DNA of 64,000 bases from Wolfiporia cocos (lineage: Eukaryota > Basidiomycota > Agaricomycetes > Polyporales > Phaeolaceae): NCBI GenBank assembly GCA_029448655.1, contig JACCLO010000008.1, positions 248,001-312,000 on the forward strand. Reading direction: 5' to 3'. A program made the translations under genes and the position numbers. This document shows positions 21,801 through 31,743 of this stretch, piece after piece. The notes beneath the pieces were generated by a model, which worked only from the letters and a program-made list of their open reading frames with translations, was not told where the DNA came from and made no database searches. How positions within the stretch are numbered: position 1 is the first letter of the stretch; each line of letters opens with the position of its first letter.

Positions 21801-22537
21801 CAGCGGAATTTGCGTACAATAATGCAGCCAGCAAAACTACCAAGGAATCTCCGTTCCTGGTGGAATTAGGTCGTCACCCCATTGCTGGACCAAGCAGTTT
21901 CGAACCAAGTCGAAACAAAGACTTAGTAGAAATTGCAAACACACGGTTCTCTGCACAAGAGAAAGCTAAGGCGGCAATGAAAATTGCAGCCGAAAGATGA
22001 TCCTGGTACTATGACCAAAAGAAGCAAGTTGTCCCCTTCAAAGTGGGTGACAAAGTACTCGTGGACGTGCGAAGTTGGCAAGACACCGAAAGAAGTCTAG
22101 CCCCTCACTACATCGGCCCATTCCGAATCACGGAAAAATTGGGACCGGTAACGTTCAAGGTGTACATGGACGCACAATATAGGGCTTACCACCCTGTATT
22201 CCATGCTTCAAAACTGGTCATGTACAAGGAATCAACCATCGAAGGTCAAAAGAGTCATTCTCCTGCGGCTGACAAGCCAACGGAAATGGAAGACCCGGAA
22301 GAATGGGAAGTGGAAGCCATTCTCAACCATCGTAACCGACGCGGCCGGTGGGAATACCTTATCCATTGGAAAGGCACCGGACCCACGGAAGACACGTGGG
22401 AAATCGAGGAACATTTGGCTAACGCTAAGGAGATACTGGACGAGTACAAGGCAAAATATTCAGCCCTTAGTACCGACCCAAATCAACCCCTTCGCCGATC
22501 AACTAGACTCGGCGGAACACGGCAGACAGTACAGTAG
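18887..22537 (+). pseudogene. pol: pol of A1 after the nested insertion: protease to chromodomain
   Basis: The frame continues from 8986. Domains: protease (ALIDSGATISVIS, near 18910); RT, with the catalytic box reading YLDN instead of YLDD (20084-20095); RNase H; integrase zinc region (HHDHKSAGHFG...CDTC) and D,D,E core (TIDLITQ, VSDRGTQF, DGQTERVNQ); chromodomain around 22290-22460 (EWEVEAILNHR...YLIHWKG...EDTWEIEEHL). A TGA at 21998-22000 replaces a Trp codon that is intact in A3. A tandem duplication of ACAGT (22526-22535) shifts the frame just after the chromodomain. The stop, the duplication and several residue changes are shared with A2 but not A3. Confidence 0.9.
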
Positions 22538-23181
22538 CCGTCTTCGACCCTGACTCGCCAGATTTGGACTCGGACACATGTGTCTGGCCCGATGATTGGC
22601 TCCAATATCGAGACGATGTCGACCCAACACAACCGAAAGTGTACTACAAGCGCGACCCCTTTACGGGGCAATGGGTACATTCCGACGTTGAGTTCAACGA
22701 AGACTTGGAAATCGAAGTAGGAGTCAATGGCAAACTACCGACCAGGGGAACAACCGATGCGATCGGCTACAATCTGTATGCCGCGCAGGATATCCTGATT
22801 AATTCATGGAAATCCGCTTCGGTCCCCACAGACATTTGTATCAAAGTTCCATATGGGACATACGGTCGGATAGCGCCAAGGTCTGGACTTGCGAAAAAGG
22901 GCATCGATGTCCTTGCAGGTGTAATAGACCATGACTACCGCGGAGAAGTCTTTGTCATGTTGATGAATCTCACTGGAGACCCGTACCAAGTAAAGAAAGG
23001 CGACCAAATTGCTCAGCTAATCTGCGAAGTAGCGATCACGCCCGAGATACAGGAATCCATGACCAAGGAGAAGTTCAAAAAAGAAATTCGACCTCACCTA
23101 CATGGAAGTGGGCCCTACAACGAGCAATTCAACAAGCCAACCAAGCGCGGTACACAAGGTTTTGGATCGACGGGACGATAA
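22536..23181 (+). pseudogene. dUTPase domain of A1, cut off from pol by a 5-bp duplication
   Basis: In A3 this domain is in frame with pol, directly after the chromodomain, so it was made as the C-terminus of the polyprotein. Five dUTPase motifs are present: IGYNLYAAQD (near 22760), GRIAPRSGLAKKG (22864-22902), AGVIDHDYRGEVFV (about 22917-22958), GDQIAQLI (about 23000-23023) and RGTQGFGSTGR (to the stop at 23179-23181). A dUTPase would keep dUTP low and limit uracil in the cDNA. In this copy the domain keeps an open frame but has no evident route to translation. Confidence 0.85.
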
Positions 23182-23257
23182 AAGTGGAAAAATCGTAAAG
23201 ACTAACCCTTCAATGGGCTCTAGCACAACTTCTACTCTCAACGGGGTCGTTGAAATC

Positions 23258-23271
23258 TAAGGGGGGGGTAA
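23258..23271 (+). promoter_or_regulatory. A1 polypurine tract
   Basis: taaggggggggtaa lies immediately before the 3' LTR. It is the likely plus-strand primer; the G run is eight here and in A2. Confidence 0.8.
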
Positions 23272-23891
23272 TGTCACAAGAATTCTCCTAGTTTCCCTAT
23301 ATTTCTTACTATTTTTCCGGCAATTCTACGAATTATCTACGACTTTCTAGGCCAATAACTAGCTTATCTGGTTCATAAGTTAACGGTTACATACGTGCCG
23401 AATGATGGCCGCGTTATCTCCCATAGCGACGGTCTTATCTTATCACTAGTAGTTACCATCAGTCACATGTCTAGTTCCAGCCAATCGGACATTCTGTCCG
23501 GAAGCAGTCAGCATATTAACGTCAGCGGACCGGGCTTTGGTCACGCCCTGTCTTTGTAATGACAAGAGCGCAAAACGCTATTCGCGCGGCCTATGCCGCC
23601 TTTCTATATCCCGGTTTTGATCGGTATATGTATTTATCGTATATTACTAAGTACTTAGGTATCTGGGGACTGGTACATACAAATACGGACATTAGTATTA
23701 TCTAATAAGACTGTTAGGGGTCTTATTTATCATGTATATATACTAGCCTTGCTGAGCGCTATTGCCTCAGTTCTATTCATTGCATTCATACTATCAAGTA
23801 ACACTCGTGTTGTATCCTGCTTAACAGCTACTATCTCTTCGCCTAACCAGCAAACCCTCAAGAATAACCAGTAAGTTGTTATCTTGTGTTA
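23272..23891 (+). repeat. A1 3' LTR (LTR-A, 'b' type)
   Basis: It is 620 bp and ends CTTGTGTTA, followed by CTACA. Diagnostic variants (GTCCGGAAGC, ACTGGTACATACAAATACGG, ATCAAGTAACACTCGTGTTG, AGCTACTATCTCTTCGCC) match the A2 5' LTR and the A3 3' LTR rather than the A1 5' LTR. Confidence 0.93.
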
Positions 23892-25196
23892 CTACAGACC
23901 GACAGCCATTATATAAGCTACTATGTTATTTGTACATGTGTGTTATTCTACTACACTGGGTGTTCTGAAATGACAGTGGTGACTGTAGCATTGTGGTGCT
24001 AAGTCCAGGAATGATCAAGACTGGATTGGGATAGGATTGGGAGATCTGGGCACTATTCTGATATGGTATGCTACTGTATCTCTGGTAATGAATAGGCTTC
24101 AAATTGGCTTGTGACAGTGTTGTGCCAAGCTTAACCTCAACATTGTTGCATTACTATCTGGTTCTTGTGATTGATTAGTATGTATTGTCTCTTACATCAG
24201 CAAAACATGAGATAGCAGATCAGCATAGATAAGCGTTGTCAGTCTTATGAATATAGCCAGACTGGTAAATCTCCGATAAAATAAGTTTTGACTTTTAATA
24301 TGTTGTGAAAACAGGAGCAACTGGTGAAATATTGGAAACTCACAGAGGCATCTGGTAAACTATTGGAAAGTCACTGGGGCAGCTGGCAAAATATTGGAAA
24401 ATCACCAGGGCATCTGGTGAGATATTGGAAAGTTGCTAGGGCATCTGGTGAAATATTGGAAATTCACAAGGGCATCTGGTGAAACCTTGCAAACTCATAG
24501 GGACCTCTGGCCTAGCACTGATCAGTGCTCAGGCAGAGTGCCTCAAGGGTTGCCAACCATAGGTCAGAAAGTACTAACTCAGATATTATATTGTGGCTGA
24601 TCACACAGACTAAATCATATACATGGTTACAATACAGTAATAAGTACTATGAGAGGAGCAAGCAAAGCCACTATCAGTTGGGAGGCATCAGCTGACAGAC
24701 TTGCCTCCTTGTCTCCGCTTCACATTTTGCACCTGAAATGCACTTAGGGCCTAGGAGACTTGATGACCATTCAGTGTGACTATGTGGCAGGGAGCACATA
24801 GGAGGTGATGGAAGCAAAGGGTCCAGAGAGAAAGTGGGAGGGTGGATTCATAGCATGTGAAATATGATAAAGCACAGTGGCTTGGAAGCACAGCATGGTG
24901 GTGCAAGTGAAGTGGTGGATGCAATGTACCAGCATGGGGTATAGGTGCTGTTAGAAGTGCATGCATGTCAGGCATGGCACACAGGTGCAATCTCGTCACC
25001 ACAGCAGGAACAACCTAAAAAGGGAAGGTGGTGAGGTAAGCCCATACTGGAAGGTGGTGTGGTATGCACCTGGCAATGGAAAGGGGGTGTACAGGGTATA
25101 TAGTCAAGGAATCATACCTTCCACATTCACTGAGATCCCACTACACTTATACTAGAGGGATGCCGGGCAGTAGGGCACAACTGAAATAGGTGCCGC
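23892..25196. other. AT-richer intergenic DNA with a minisatellite
   Basis: I see no gene. Its composition is like that of 41729-42526, the other flank predicted for the original insertion of 'b' type. Inside lies the minisatellite listed separately. Confidence 0.5.
24313..24510 (+). repeat. Minisatellite, about six units of 31-34 bp
   Basis: The consensus core is catctggtgaaatattgga followed by aa-tcac-aggg. Units start near 24318, 24349, 24381, 24413, 24444 and 24475 and are diverged. Confidence 0.75.
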
Positions 25197-25433
25197 TTTC
25201 ACAAGTTATGGAATATGGGGTTGGAATCCCGTTGTGGCATGAATACTGCGTAGGCGCACGCTAGAAGGGTCATGGCTAAGACTCAAAAGTGAAAGCGTGG
25301 GAATATGAACTACACATATAGTGTGTCCCGCCTATAACAGCTGAGCTGTTATAGTGGCCCTTTTGGCCAAGGGGTGTTGGACGCGTGTCCTCATAGAGCG
25401 CCGGTCTGGGACTGCCGGTGGTATCTGTGACAT

Positions 25434-25444
25434 TATAACAGCTC
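25434..25444 (+). promoter_or_regulatory. Self-complementary primer-binding site (TRIM)
   Basis: TATAACAGCTC begins 1 nt after the 5' LTR. It is the exact reverse complement of GAGCTGTTATA (25343-25353) within the LTR, which lies 23-28 nt downstream of the TATA-like catata (25315-25320). This is the same arrangement and the same length (11 nt) as in families A and B. Confidence 0.7.
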
Positions 25445-25452
25445 GACCCACA

Positions 25453-25481
25453 GGTCACCGGTTCGAACCCGGGTAGTGGCA
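25453..25481 (+). other. tRNA T-arm/B-box-like sequence in the TRIM
   Basis: CCGGTTCGAACCCGG forms a perfect T-stem/loop, includes a consensus B box (GGTTCGAACC, 25460-25469), and is followed by gtagtggca like a 3' acceptor strand. An A-box-like tggccaagggg lies at 25364-25374. No complete cloverleaf can be folded, so it is not a tRNA gene. It may be a tRNA-derived relic or an internal RNA polymerase III promoter. Confidence 0.45.
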
Positions 25482-26066
25482 AATCTGCTATTTACCCAAA
25501 CGGGTATTCCATCGAACCCCTGGCTTAGGGAAAAGTGCCCGTACTATCACGTGACCCCCTGGCGGATACAGGGCTCCTATTACGGAGATAAATTGGTCGA
25601 AAAGTCACGTGTTCTACCGTGAAAAGCCTTAACCCGCTCCCAAATTCCTGGGATCAGTCGGGCCTTCAAGAGGTTGGCAACATTAGGGGTTTAACCTCTA
25701 ATATAAGGTAGAAATAATAGTGGATGCTTAGTACCGGGGGCGACTATATGTCATAAGCCTATCCCTTAGGGAATTATAGGGGAGGTAGCAAGTCCTTCTC
25801 CGGGACGTCAAATCCTAAAAGAGGGGGTAATGTCACAAATTATGGAATATGGGGTTGGAATCCCGTTGTGGCATGAATACCGCGTAGGCACACGCTAGAA
25901 GGGTCATGGCTAAGACTCAAAAGTGAAAGCGTGGGAATATGAACTACACATATAGCGTGTCCCGCCTATAACAGCTGAGCTGTTATAGTGGCCCTTTTGG
26001 CTAAGGGGTGTTGGACGCGTGTCCCCATAGAGCGCCGGTCTGGGACTTGCGGTGGTATCTGTGACA

Positions 26067-26384
26067 GGGACGCACCTGAAAAGGGCACCCCTCCGTCCAC
26101 CCTCGGTCATGAACAGAAGGCCTGAGGCAGAGAACACGACGCACCTCGATTGCAGAAAGAGGCGCGCCGCTCTAGCGAAGAAGAAGGACGACCAAGGAGG
26201 GATGAGGAAGGAATTGCAGCGCACCTGGGGACGCGCTGTGGAAGGAAGATCAGTCGTGGTAGAGAGAACACTAACGCCACTCCTAGACGTGCCTTAAGGA
26301 GAGGGTCGCCTACAGCCAAGTCGAAAGGCTACAGGAGAGAATACGACCTTTCACCGGGGCGGTGAAATTCTAAGGAGAGGGTAA
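26067..26384 (+). mobile_element. 3' internal remnant of an LTR-I element
   Basis: This stretch ends with a polypurine tract (26371-26384, taaggagagggtaa) directly abutting LTR-I. It therefore represents the last ~300 bp before the 3' LTR of an element whose remainder is missing. A basic, Arg/Lys-rich frame crosses it but has no recognisable domain. Confidence 0.5.
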
Positions 26385-26902
26385 TGTCACAAATTTTTGG
26401 CCTTATTAGCTGATTTGTGTGCCCTACGGTAGAACCTAGCGCCCGACGCCACCTCCCAGACGCGCGTGCCAGCGCTTGGAAGGGAGGCAGACAGATCACG
26501 TGACCTTTAGGGTCACATGTAGGTATTAGAACAGCGCCCTGGTCACGCGCACCTTACTTACATAATCATGCCATATGACCGTGGGTAGCGTAGACATTGC
26601 CTCCACGCACAGACCAGGCCTTTAGGGCCGGCCTCGTAGAATAGGTAGCTACGTCTACTCATGTATATATACTCATGCGTGCTGGGGCTTACTCCCCAGA
26701 ACTAGAAATCTCTCGATGTCCACCCTGATGAGGGGCAGGACTGTCACCCATGGAACTCCCTGTGTGCTGCGCAACTACCTTCACTAAGTCATGCTAGTCT
26801 GGGAGACCCTCTACCTCTATGCGTGTACGCCTAGAACCGACACACCTTGGGGCTACACCAGAACACTGGAGATAGGGGGGAAGGGCGGTATGTTCTGTGT
26901 CA
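26385..26902 (+). mobile_element. LTR-I (518 bp), 3' LTR remnant
   Basis: It begins tgtcacaaattttt and ends tgttctgtgtca. It holds a TATA box (catgtatatatactc near 26661) and the ctccccagaactag start-like motif. It shares general layout but little sequence with the other LTRs. Confidence 0.7.
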
Positions 26903-27189
26903 GGCAGCTGAACTAACGAGCGTCCAGACAGGCAACGCCAGTTCACAGAGGACGGGTGAGCTGTCCCCCATTCTGTGCTTCCGTCGTCCCCTCACCCACT
27001 TTAGCTGACCATGAGTCGATGCGAAACTGAGCAGAGCTCTCCCGCTTCGTCTGGTGGCGGTACACTCGGCACCCCAGTTCTCCGGCTTCTTCCTGCGAGG
27101 AAAACACAGCTAATCTTGACGATGCAGAGCCATTGCAGGGTGGCGCACAAATTGTGCCACCAGGGGGGCACAGCAACAGCCCCTGAGCT
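26903..27189. other. Unassigned DNA beside LTR-I
   Basis: Open frames exist on both strands (one of 91 codons on the plus strand at 27011-27286), but they overlap exon remnants of the helicase gene on the minus strand and show nothing recognisable. Confidence 0.3.
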
Positions 27190-28350
27190 TTGTCCGCTCA
27201 TTGAGAAACAAGGTGTACACCTCCGCAGCGACATCTGCAAATCGTTAGAGAATACTTGTGTTGTAATGATGGGTCCACTCACATGAGATATCATAGCATG
27301 TGGCAATCATACCTGAGTCCAGCGGAGATACATCCACTGCATAAGGTACCCAGTCGTCAGACACTGTGCTACAATATAAATGTGCCACAGACATTAGACA
27401 CATGTAAGAATACCAGGACGCGATTAAACACACACCAAGACGACGCAGAACGCACCACAGAAAGCCAGCTGGTAGGCAGAATGCCCATCTGAGGTAGTTC
27501 AGCCACAGCTCGACCAATCGTGATCAGCCTCGATCATGCTTGTACAGTGAACCTTCGCTGGCTCATACACAATCTGAAACGTCGCAAAAGCCCTGCGGGC
27601 ACTATTTGGCTGCTCATCCAGTCAAAACAGGTACCCCCTGACGCTTCCCTAGGCTCTCTAGCCTAGCCAGGTCTGGCCCAACCCCGGCTGCCTTCCTATA
27701 GTTTTTTCCATGTCTTTTCTCTCCAACCTCGGTGCACCACCCTAGATCTACAGGTGATCGGTTTCATAAAATAAGTTGCTTGTGTTTCAGGACAATCTTC
27801 ACCGTTTCAGGGTTCGTCTCTGGATTGTCTAGCTTGTAGGGTGCACACTCGAAATTTTAGGGCACTTAAAATGTTGTGGAAAATTTCGTGGCTCTCCATG
27901 TATTTAGGCGACGTGTAGATACGAGCAAAGCATTGAATTCCACCCAGACGAAGTCAGACGAAGGGCTGCGCTCGAGGCGTACGCTTAGGACTTAGGAAAT
28001 CGGTCACAAACATTTTCAAGTCAACTTCTATTATTTCCGCTTTATTCGACGCACCGCTGCAGCTCAAGGTCGCTACAGGCTACATTCAACCGGTAAAACT
28101 ACTCGACTTCAACCCCTCGAACACCTCGCCTATCCCGGCACATCCAGACCTGCCCGGAGAACCCGAGAGAAAATATTTTTCTGACGACAACACTACAATC
28201 AGCTCCATTAGACTTTGCAATGGCAATGCACTTGGAGTTGACGAGATTGTTCGAGGGATTGTGGACCAACTCGGAAAGGTGGTCCGACAAGTGTTGGTGA
28301 CTGACATTGTGGAGGTTGTGGTAGTTCGGGAGCGGAGTCATCCGCCAGCA
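27190..28350 (-). pseudogene. Fragment of a BRR2-like spliceosomal helicase gene
   Basis: Two minus-strand blocks match the Sec63-type region of BRR2, the DEIH/Ski2-like helicase of the U5 snRNP. Block 1 (about 28206-28350) reads RMTPLPNYHNLHNVSHQHLS and then SDHLSELV and SKCIAIA. Block 2 (27283-27336) reads DVSPLDSGMIATCYDIS. It then crosses a 48-bp GT-AG intron (27235-27282, donor gtgagt, branch-like ctaac, acceptor ttgcag) into VAAEVYTLFLNERTKLRG. About 850 bp of unrelated sequence separates the blocks, and the homology stops after KLRG. The retained intron shows the fragment came from genomic DNA and not from a processed mRNA. Assignment is from memory of the family; a related Ski2-like helicase such as SLH1 is less likely. 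Confidence 0.6.
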
Positions 28351-28750
28351 GAAGTTAATCAGGTCAGAATATCCTGGGTCACGACTGTCGTTCGATATGA
28401 ACCGTGTCGAAACTGGGCGGACGTGCCACGTGACCGGCCGAGTGTGCGTGTGGTGGGGTGTGGACTCGTGCAGTGGCAGGGAGGGGTGGACCCTTGATCG
28501 CGGTGAAGGGAGTGCATCTGCAGTGACGGCAGGACGGCATCTGCGGTGCGGGGATGCCAGAAGCGAGGTGAGCGGGTGTGATCGCCACTGTGGAGGGGTC
28601 GTGTGCGGTGCGGCTTGCAAGGGCACTCACGATCGGATGAGCCACGACCATGGCCACCTGGCTGGTGCAGTGCCATGCCACACATGTGCAGTGCTGCATG
28701 GGTGTGCCGCGCCATGTGAGTGCCACGCACAGTACAAGGCGGGGGTGCAG
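28351..28750. other. GC-rich flank of element A2
   Basis: I see no gene. The reverse complement of about 28606-28745 is similar to 4195-4328, the left flank of A1 (shared gcactgcacatgtgtggcat and gcaagccgcac). This is expected if both once flanked the same insertion. Confidence 0.5.
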
Positions 28751-28792
28751 TAACACAAGATAACACTTACTTGATATGATCTTGGTAGTTGC

Positions 28793-29813
28793 TGACACAG
28801 ATCTAACTGTGGGACTCACCGCCTAATCCACAAGGTGAGGGGAATAAGCAGGCAAGCAGTCAGAAGGCGCGCAGAAGAGTGGTTAAGTTCTTCTAGGGCG
28901 CGCAGCGCCTAGAAGAATAGAACTAACGTCTAAAGGCGTTAAGCCCTATCTTATATACATTGCTTAACTTGATTATGTAAGTAAGGGATTGGTCATACCC
29001 TAAACGTGTTAGTCATGCTTGCATAAGGCGATGGTGTCAGTATGGCGCCATCCGTACATCATAATGACAACATAAGGTTGTCATGGCATAGGTGTCTACA
29101 GCGACCGTGCTAGCCTGTGGGCTTAGTCAGTAGGAGACAAGGGTTGGATCAGAAGATCCGCATACATGATAACCGGGCCGGAGGCCTAGTTCATAATGAC
29201 ATCATAATTGGAAATGATGAGGCCATGGAAGGTGCTAGACCAGAGGTCTAGAATAGCGATGCCATTATTGTGTAATGATGGTGTGCTATGGATTGGGCTG
29301 GGCTTGGAGGCCTGGACCAGTGATGTCATTATTTGTAATGATGACATAGGGATGACATCATAGTCATGTCATAGAACATGCTAGACCGGAGGTCTAGAGC
29401 AGCGATGCCATTATTTGTAATGATGGTATTGCCATGGTGTCATTATTGGTATTGATGACAAGGGGATTGCACCATGGTGGTGCCATAGTCTAGGCTGGAC
29501 CGGAGGCCAGACCGTATGACGTCATGATGATATCATAATTGGAAATAATGATGTCATGGGCTAGATTAGACCATGGGCCTAGTCTTATGACTAAGGTTGC
29601 ATTGGTAATGGAACCTGTCATGCTTGATGACTAGCGTGTAAGTGTTGTGTCATAGATGCTTAGTAGCGCGTAAGCGCCCTTGGGCTTAGGTAATAACCGT
29701 TAGGTTACACCGGCATGTCGGCATGTACTGTTAAGTACGGGATAACTCATAGGTATGCGTAATAATACCGGATAAATGGCAATAAATAGCGGAAAAATGT
29801 CAGATTTGTGACA
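28793..29813 (-). mobile_element. Solo LTR-J (1021 bp) with internal palindromic array
   Basis: Perfect 5-bp duplications GTTGC flank it (28788-28792 and 29814-29818). On the minus strand it begins TGTCACAAATCTG and ends AGATCTGTGTCA. A TATA box (near 28951-28960) precedes agttctattcttct, the same transcript-start motif as in LTR-A and LTR-D. The middle third is a tandem array of palindromes, listed separately. Confidence 0.9.
29180..29590. repeat. Tandem array of palindromic units in LTR-J
   Basis: Units of about 60-80 bp combine two inverted repeats: gctagaccggaggtctaga and catcATTatttgtAATgatg (best at 29323-29350 and 29402-29425). About six copies lie between 29200 and 29560, diverged from one another. 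RNA from this region would form a row of hairpins. Confidence 0.7.
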
Positions 29814-30486
29814 GTTGCTGGTTAGGCAAGGGATAAGCAGGTGTTAAGCAGGATACGTTGAGTGGTTAACTCGTAGTATGAATGCAATGAATAGAACTGA
29901 GGCAATAGCACTCAGCAAGTCTAGTATATATACATGATAAATAAGACCCCTAACAGTCTTATAAGATAATACTAGTGTCCGTATTCGTATGTACGAGTCC
30001 CCAGATACCTAAGTACTTAGTAATATACGATAAATACATATGCCGATCAAAACCGGGATATAGAGAGGCGGCGTAGGCCGCACAAATGGCGTTTTGCGCT
30101 CTTGTCATTACAAAGACGGGGCGTGACCAAAAGCCCGGTCCGCTGACGCTTATACGCTGACTGCTTCTGGACAGAATGTCCGATTGGCTAGAACTAGACA
30201 TGTGACTGATGGTAACTACTAGTGATAAGATAAGACCGTCGCTATGGGAGATAACGCGGCCATCATTCGGCACGTATGTAACCGTTAACTTATGTACCAG
30301 ATAAGCTAGTTATTGGTCTAGAAAGTCGTAGATAATTCGTAGAATTGCCGGAAAAATAGTAGGAAATATAGGGAAACTAGGAGAATTCTTGTGACATTAC
30401 CCCCCCCTTAGATTTCAACGACCCCGTTGAGAGTAGAAATGGTGCTAGAGCCCATTGAAGGGTTAGTCTTTACGATTTTTCTACTT

Positions 30487-31738
30487 TTATCGTCCTGTCG
30501 ATCCAAAACCTTGTGTACCGCGCTTTGTTGGCTTGTTGAACTGCTCATTGTAGGTGTCACAAGAAATCCCGGAATAAAGGGGTCCTCTGATGATTTATTC
30601 ACCTTTATTCTCCAGATATTCGCTACGTTATACCTAGCCGCCCGGGACTGCACGTGCATGGGAAATAGATAAGCTTCTCCTATCTTATCTCTTACTTAGG
30701 TCACGTGGTACGTCACTGGAGTCACAGTTGTTACCAGTCATGTGCAGCGTAGTCACAGTGTGCACAGACCATGCCATTAGGGCAGGTCTTGTAGCTACAG
30801 TAGATAACGTCCACATGTATATATACTAGGTAGCGTTCTGAGGTACTCCTCAGAACTTATCTTCTCGTCGTTGGGGGCGCGTCCCCTGGCAACCTTTCAA
30901 TACCGTCTGTCTGCTTGTCCTCGCGTGCAGGGTCTTAGACGACAAAGCCTGCTACGTCCTACTTGGGCGTGGGGGCCTCTATTCATTGCATCTACCTTGT
31001 TTCTTTATCTTTACCTGCTTGTCTGTGCAATACGGCAGGGCTCCTCAATAGGAGCGCCTTCTTGTTCTCTGCCATTAGGAGGGTGAGGGGCTTTAGGTGT
31101 TAGGGATAGGGCGGATATAGAGGTTCCCCGCTGGGGCGGGTGGCACGGTGGTTACCATGACAGTAGGGCCCACTTCCATGTAGGTGAGGTCGAATTTCTT
31201 TTTTGAACTTCTCCTTGGTCATGGATTCCTGTATTTCGGGCGTGATTGCTACTTTGCAGATTAGCTGAGCAATTCTGTCGCCTTTCTTTACTTGGTACGG
31301 ATCTCCAGTGAGGTTCATCAACATGACAAAGACTTCTCCGCGGTAGTCATGGTCTATTACACCTGCAAGGACATCGATGCCCTTTTTCGCAAGTCCAGAC
31401 CTTGGCGCTATCCGACCGTATGTCCCATATGGAACTTTGATACAAATGTCTGTGGGGACCGAAGCGGATTTCCATGAATTAATCAGGATATCCTGCGCGG
31501 CATACAGATTGTAGCCGATCGCATCGGTTGTTCCCCTGGTCGGTAGTTTGCCATTGACTCCTACTTCGATTTCCAAGTCTTCGTTGAACTCAACGTCGGA
31601 ATGTACCCATTGCCCCGTAAAGGGGTCGCGCTTGTAGTACACTTTCGGTTGTGTTGGGTCGACATCGTCTCGATATTGGAGCCAATCATCGGGCCAGACA
31701 CATGTGTCCGAGTCCAAATCTGGCGAGTCAGGGTCGAA
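30487..31738 (-). pseudogene. dUTPase domain of A2, split by LTR-C
   Basis: The part 31163-31738 holds dUTPase motifs 1-4 (IGYNLYAAQD, GRIAPRSGLAKKG, AGVIDHDYRGEV, GDRIAQLI). After the LTR-C insertion the frame resumes at 30554 with YNEQF and motif 5 (RGTQGFGSTGR), ending at 30487-30489. The domain is also cut off from pol upstream by the ACAGT duplication at 31746-31755. The residues that follow motif 4 in the uninterrupted frame come from LTR sequence and are not part of the protein. Confidence 0.85.
30555..31162 (+). mobile_element. Solo LTR-C in A2 dUTPase
   Basis: It is a complete 608-bp copy, tgtcacaagaaatccc to ggttaccatgaca, flanked by perfect duplications GTAGG (30550-30554 and 31163-31167). 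It serves as the reference copy for the LTR-C family here. Confidence 0.93.
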
Positions 31739-31743
31739 GACGG

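Larger units (their letters stand above)
4329..23891 (+). mobile_element. Ty3/Gypsy chromodomain retrotransposon A1, interrupted by LTR-C and element B1
   Basis: Order on the plus strand: 5' LTR (4329-4948), self-priming PBS, 0.7-kb leader, ORF1, gag, pol with protease/RT/RNase H/integrase/chromodomain, dUTPase, polypurine tract, 3' LTR (23272-23891). A 9.9-kb nested insertion occupies 8987-18881; without it the element is about 9.7 kb. The two LTRs differ at several percent of positions, and the flanking pentamers (CTGCA left, CTACA right) do not match. Both match element A2 instead, so the two ends come from different original insertions. Coding regions are broken by a 2-bp deletion in ORF1, a stop and a frameshift in gag, a stop in the integrase, and a 5-bp duplication before the dUTPase. 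Confidence 0.95.
25197..26066 (+). mobile_element. TRIM-like miniature LTR retrotransposon
   Basis: Two 236-bp LTRs (25197-25432 and 25831-26066) surround 398 bp of non-coding DNA. A polypurine tract (25817-25830, aaaagagggggtaa) precedes the 3' LTR and a self-complementary PBS follows the 5' LTR. The total is 870 bp. The LTRs are similar but not identical, and the first base pair of the 5' LTR is altered (tttcac for tgtcac). The flanking pentamers gccgc and gggac do not match, so the ends may have been rearranged. It has no coding capacity and would need proteins from another element. Confidence 0.8.
28751..30396 (-). repeat. A2 3' LTR ('a' type), split by LTR-J
   Basis: The parts 28751-28792 and 29819-30396 join to 620 bp after removing LTR-J and one GTTGC copy. 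Its diagnostic variants are those of the A1 5' LTR. Confidence 0.92.

Noticed and set aside
22526..22535. ACAGT duplication as a footprint of an excised transposon
   Set aside because: LTR elements do not excise precisely, and no residual element sequence is present; a simple tandem slip shared by A1 and A2 is sufficient.
25280..25481. Complete tRNA gene
   Set aside because: Only the T-arm and box motifs fit; no 5' acceptor strand pairs with gtagtggc and the anticodon stem does not close.
29040..29600. CRISPR-like array in LTR-J
   Set aside because: Units are diverged palindromes without constant repeats and unique spacers, in a eukaryotic LTR.
31100..31162. C-terminal extension of the A2 dUTPase frame
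   Set aside because: These codons are read into the solo LTR-C; the true C-terminus with motif 5 is on the other side of the insertion (30487-30554). The same LTR-derived tail appears after the pol start fragment at 8987-9049.
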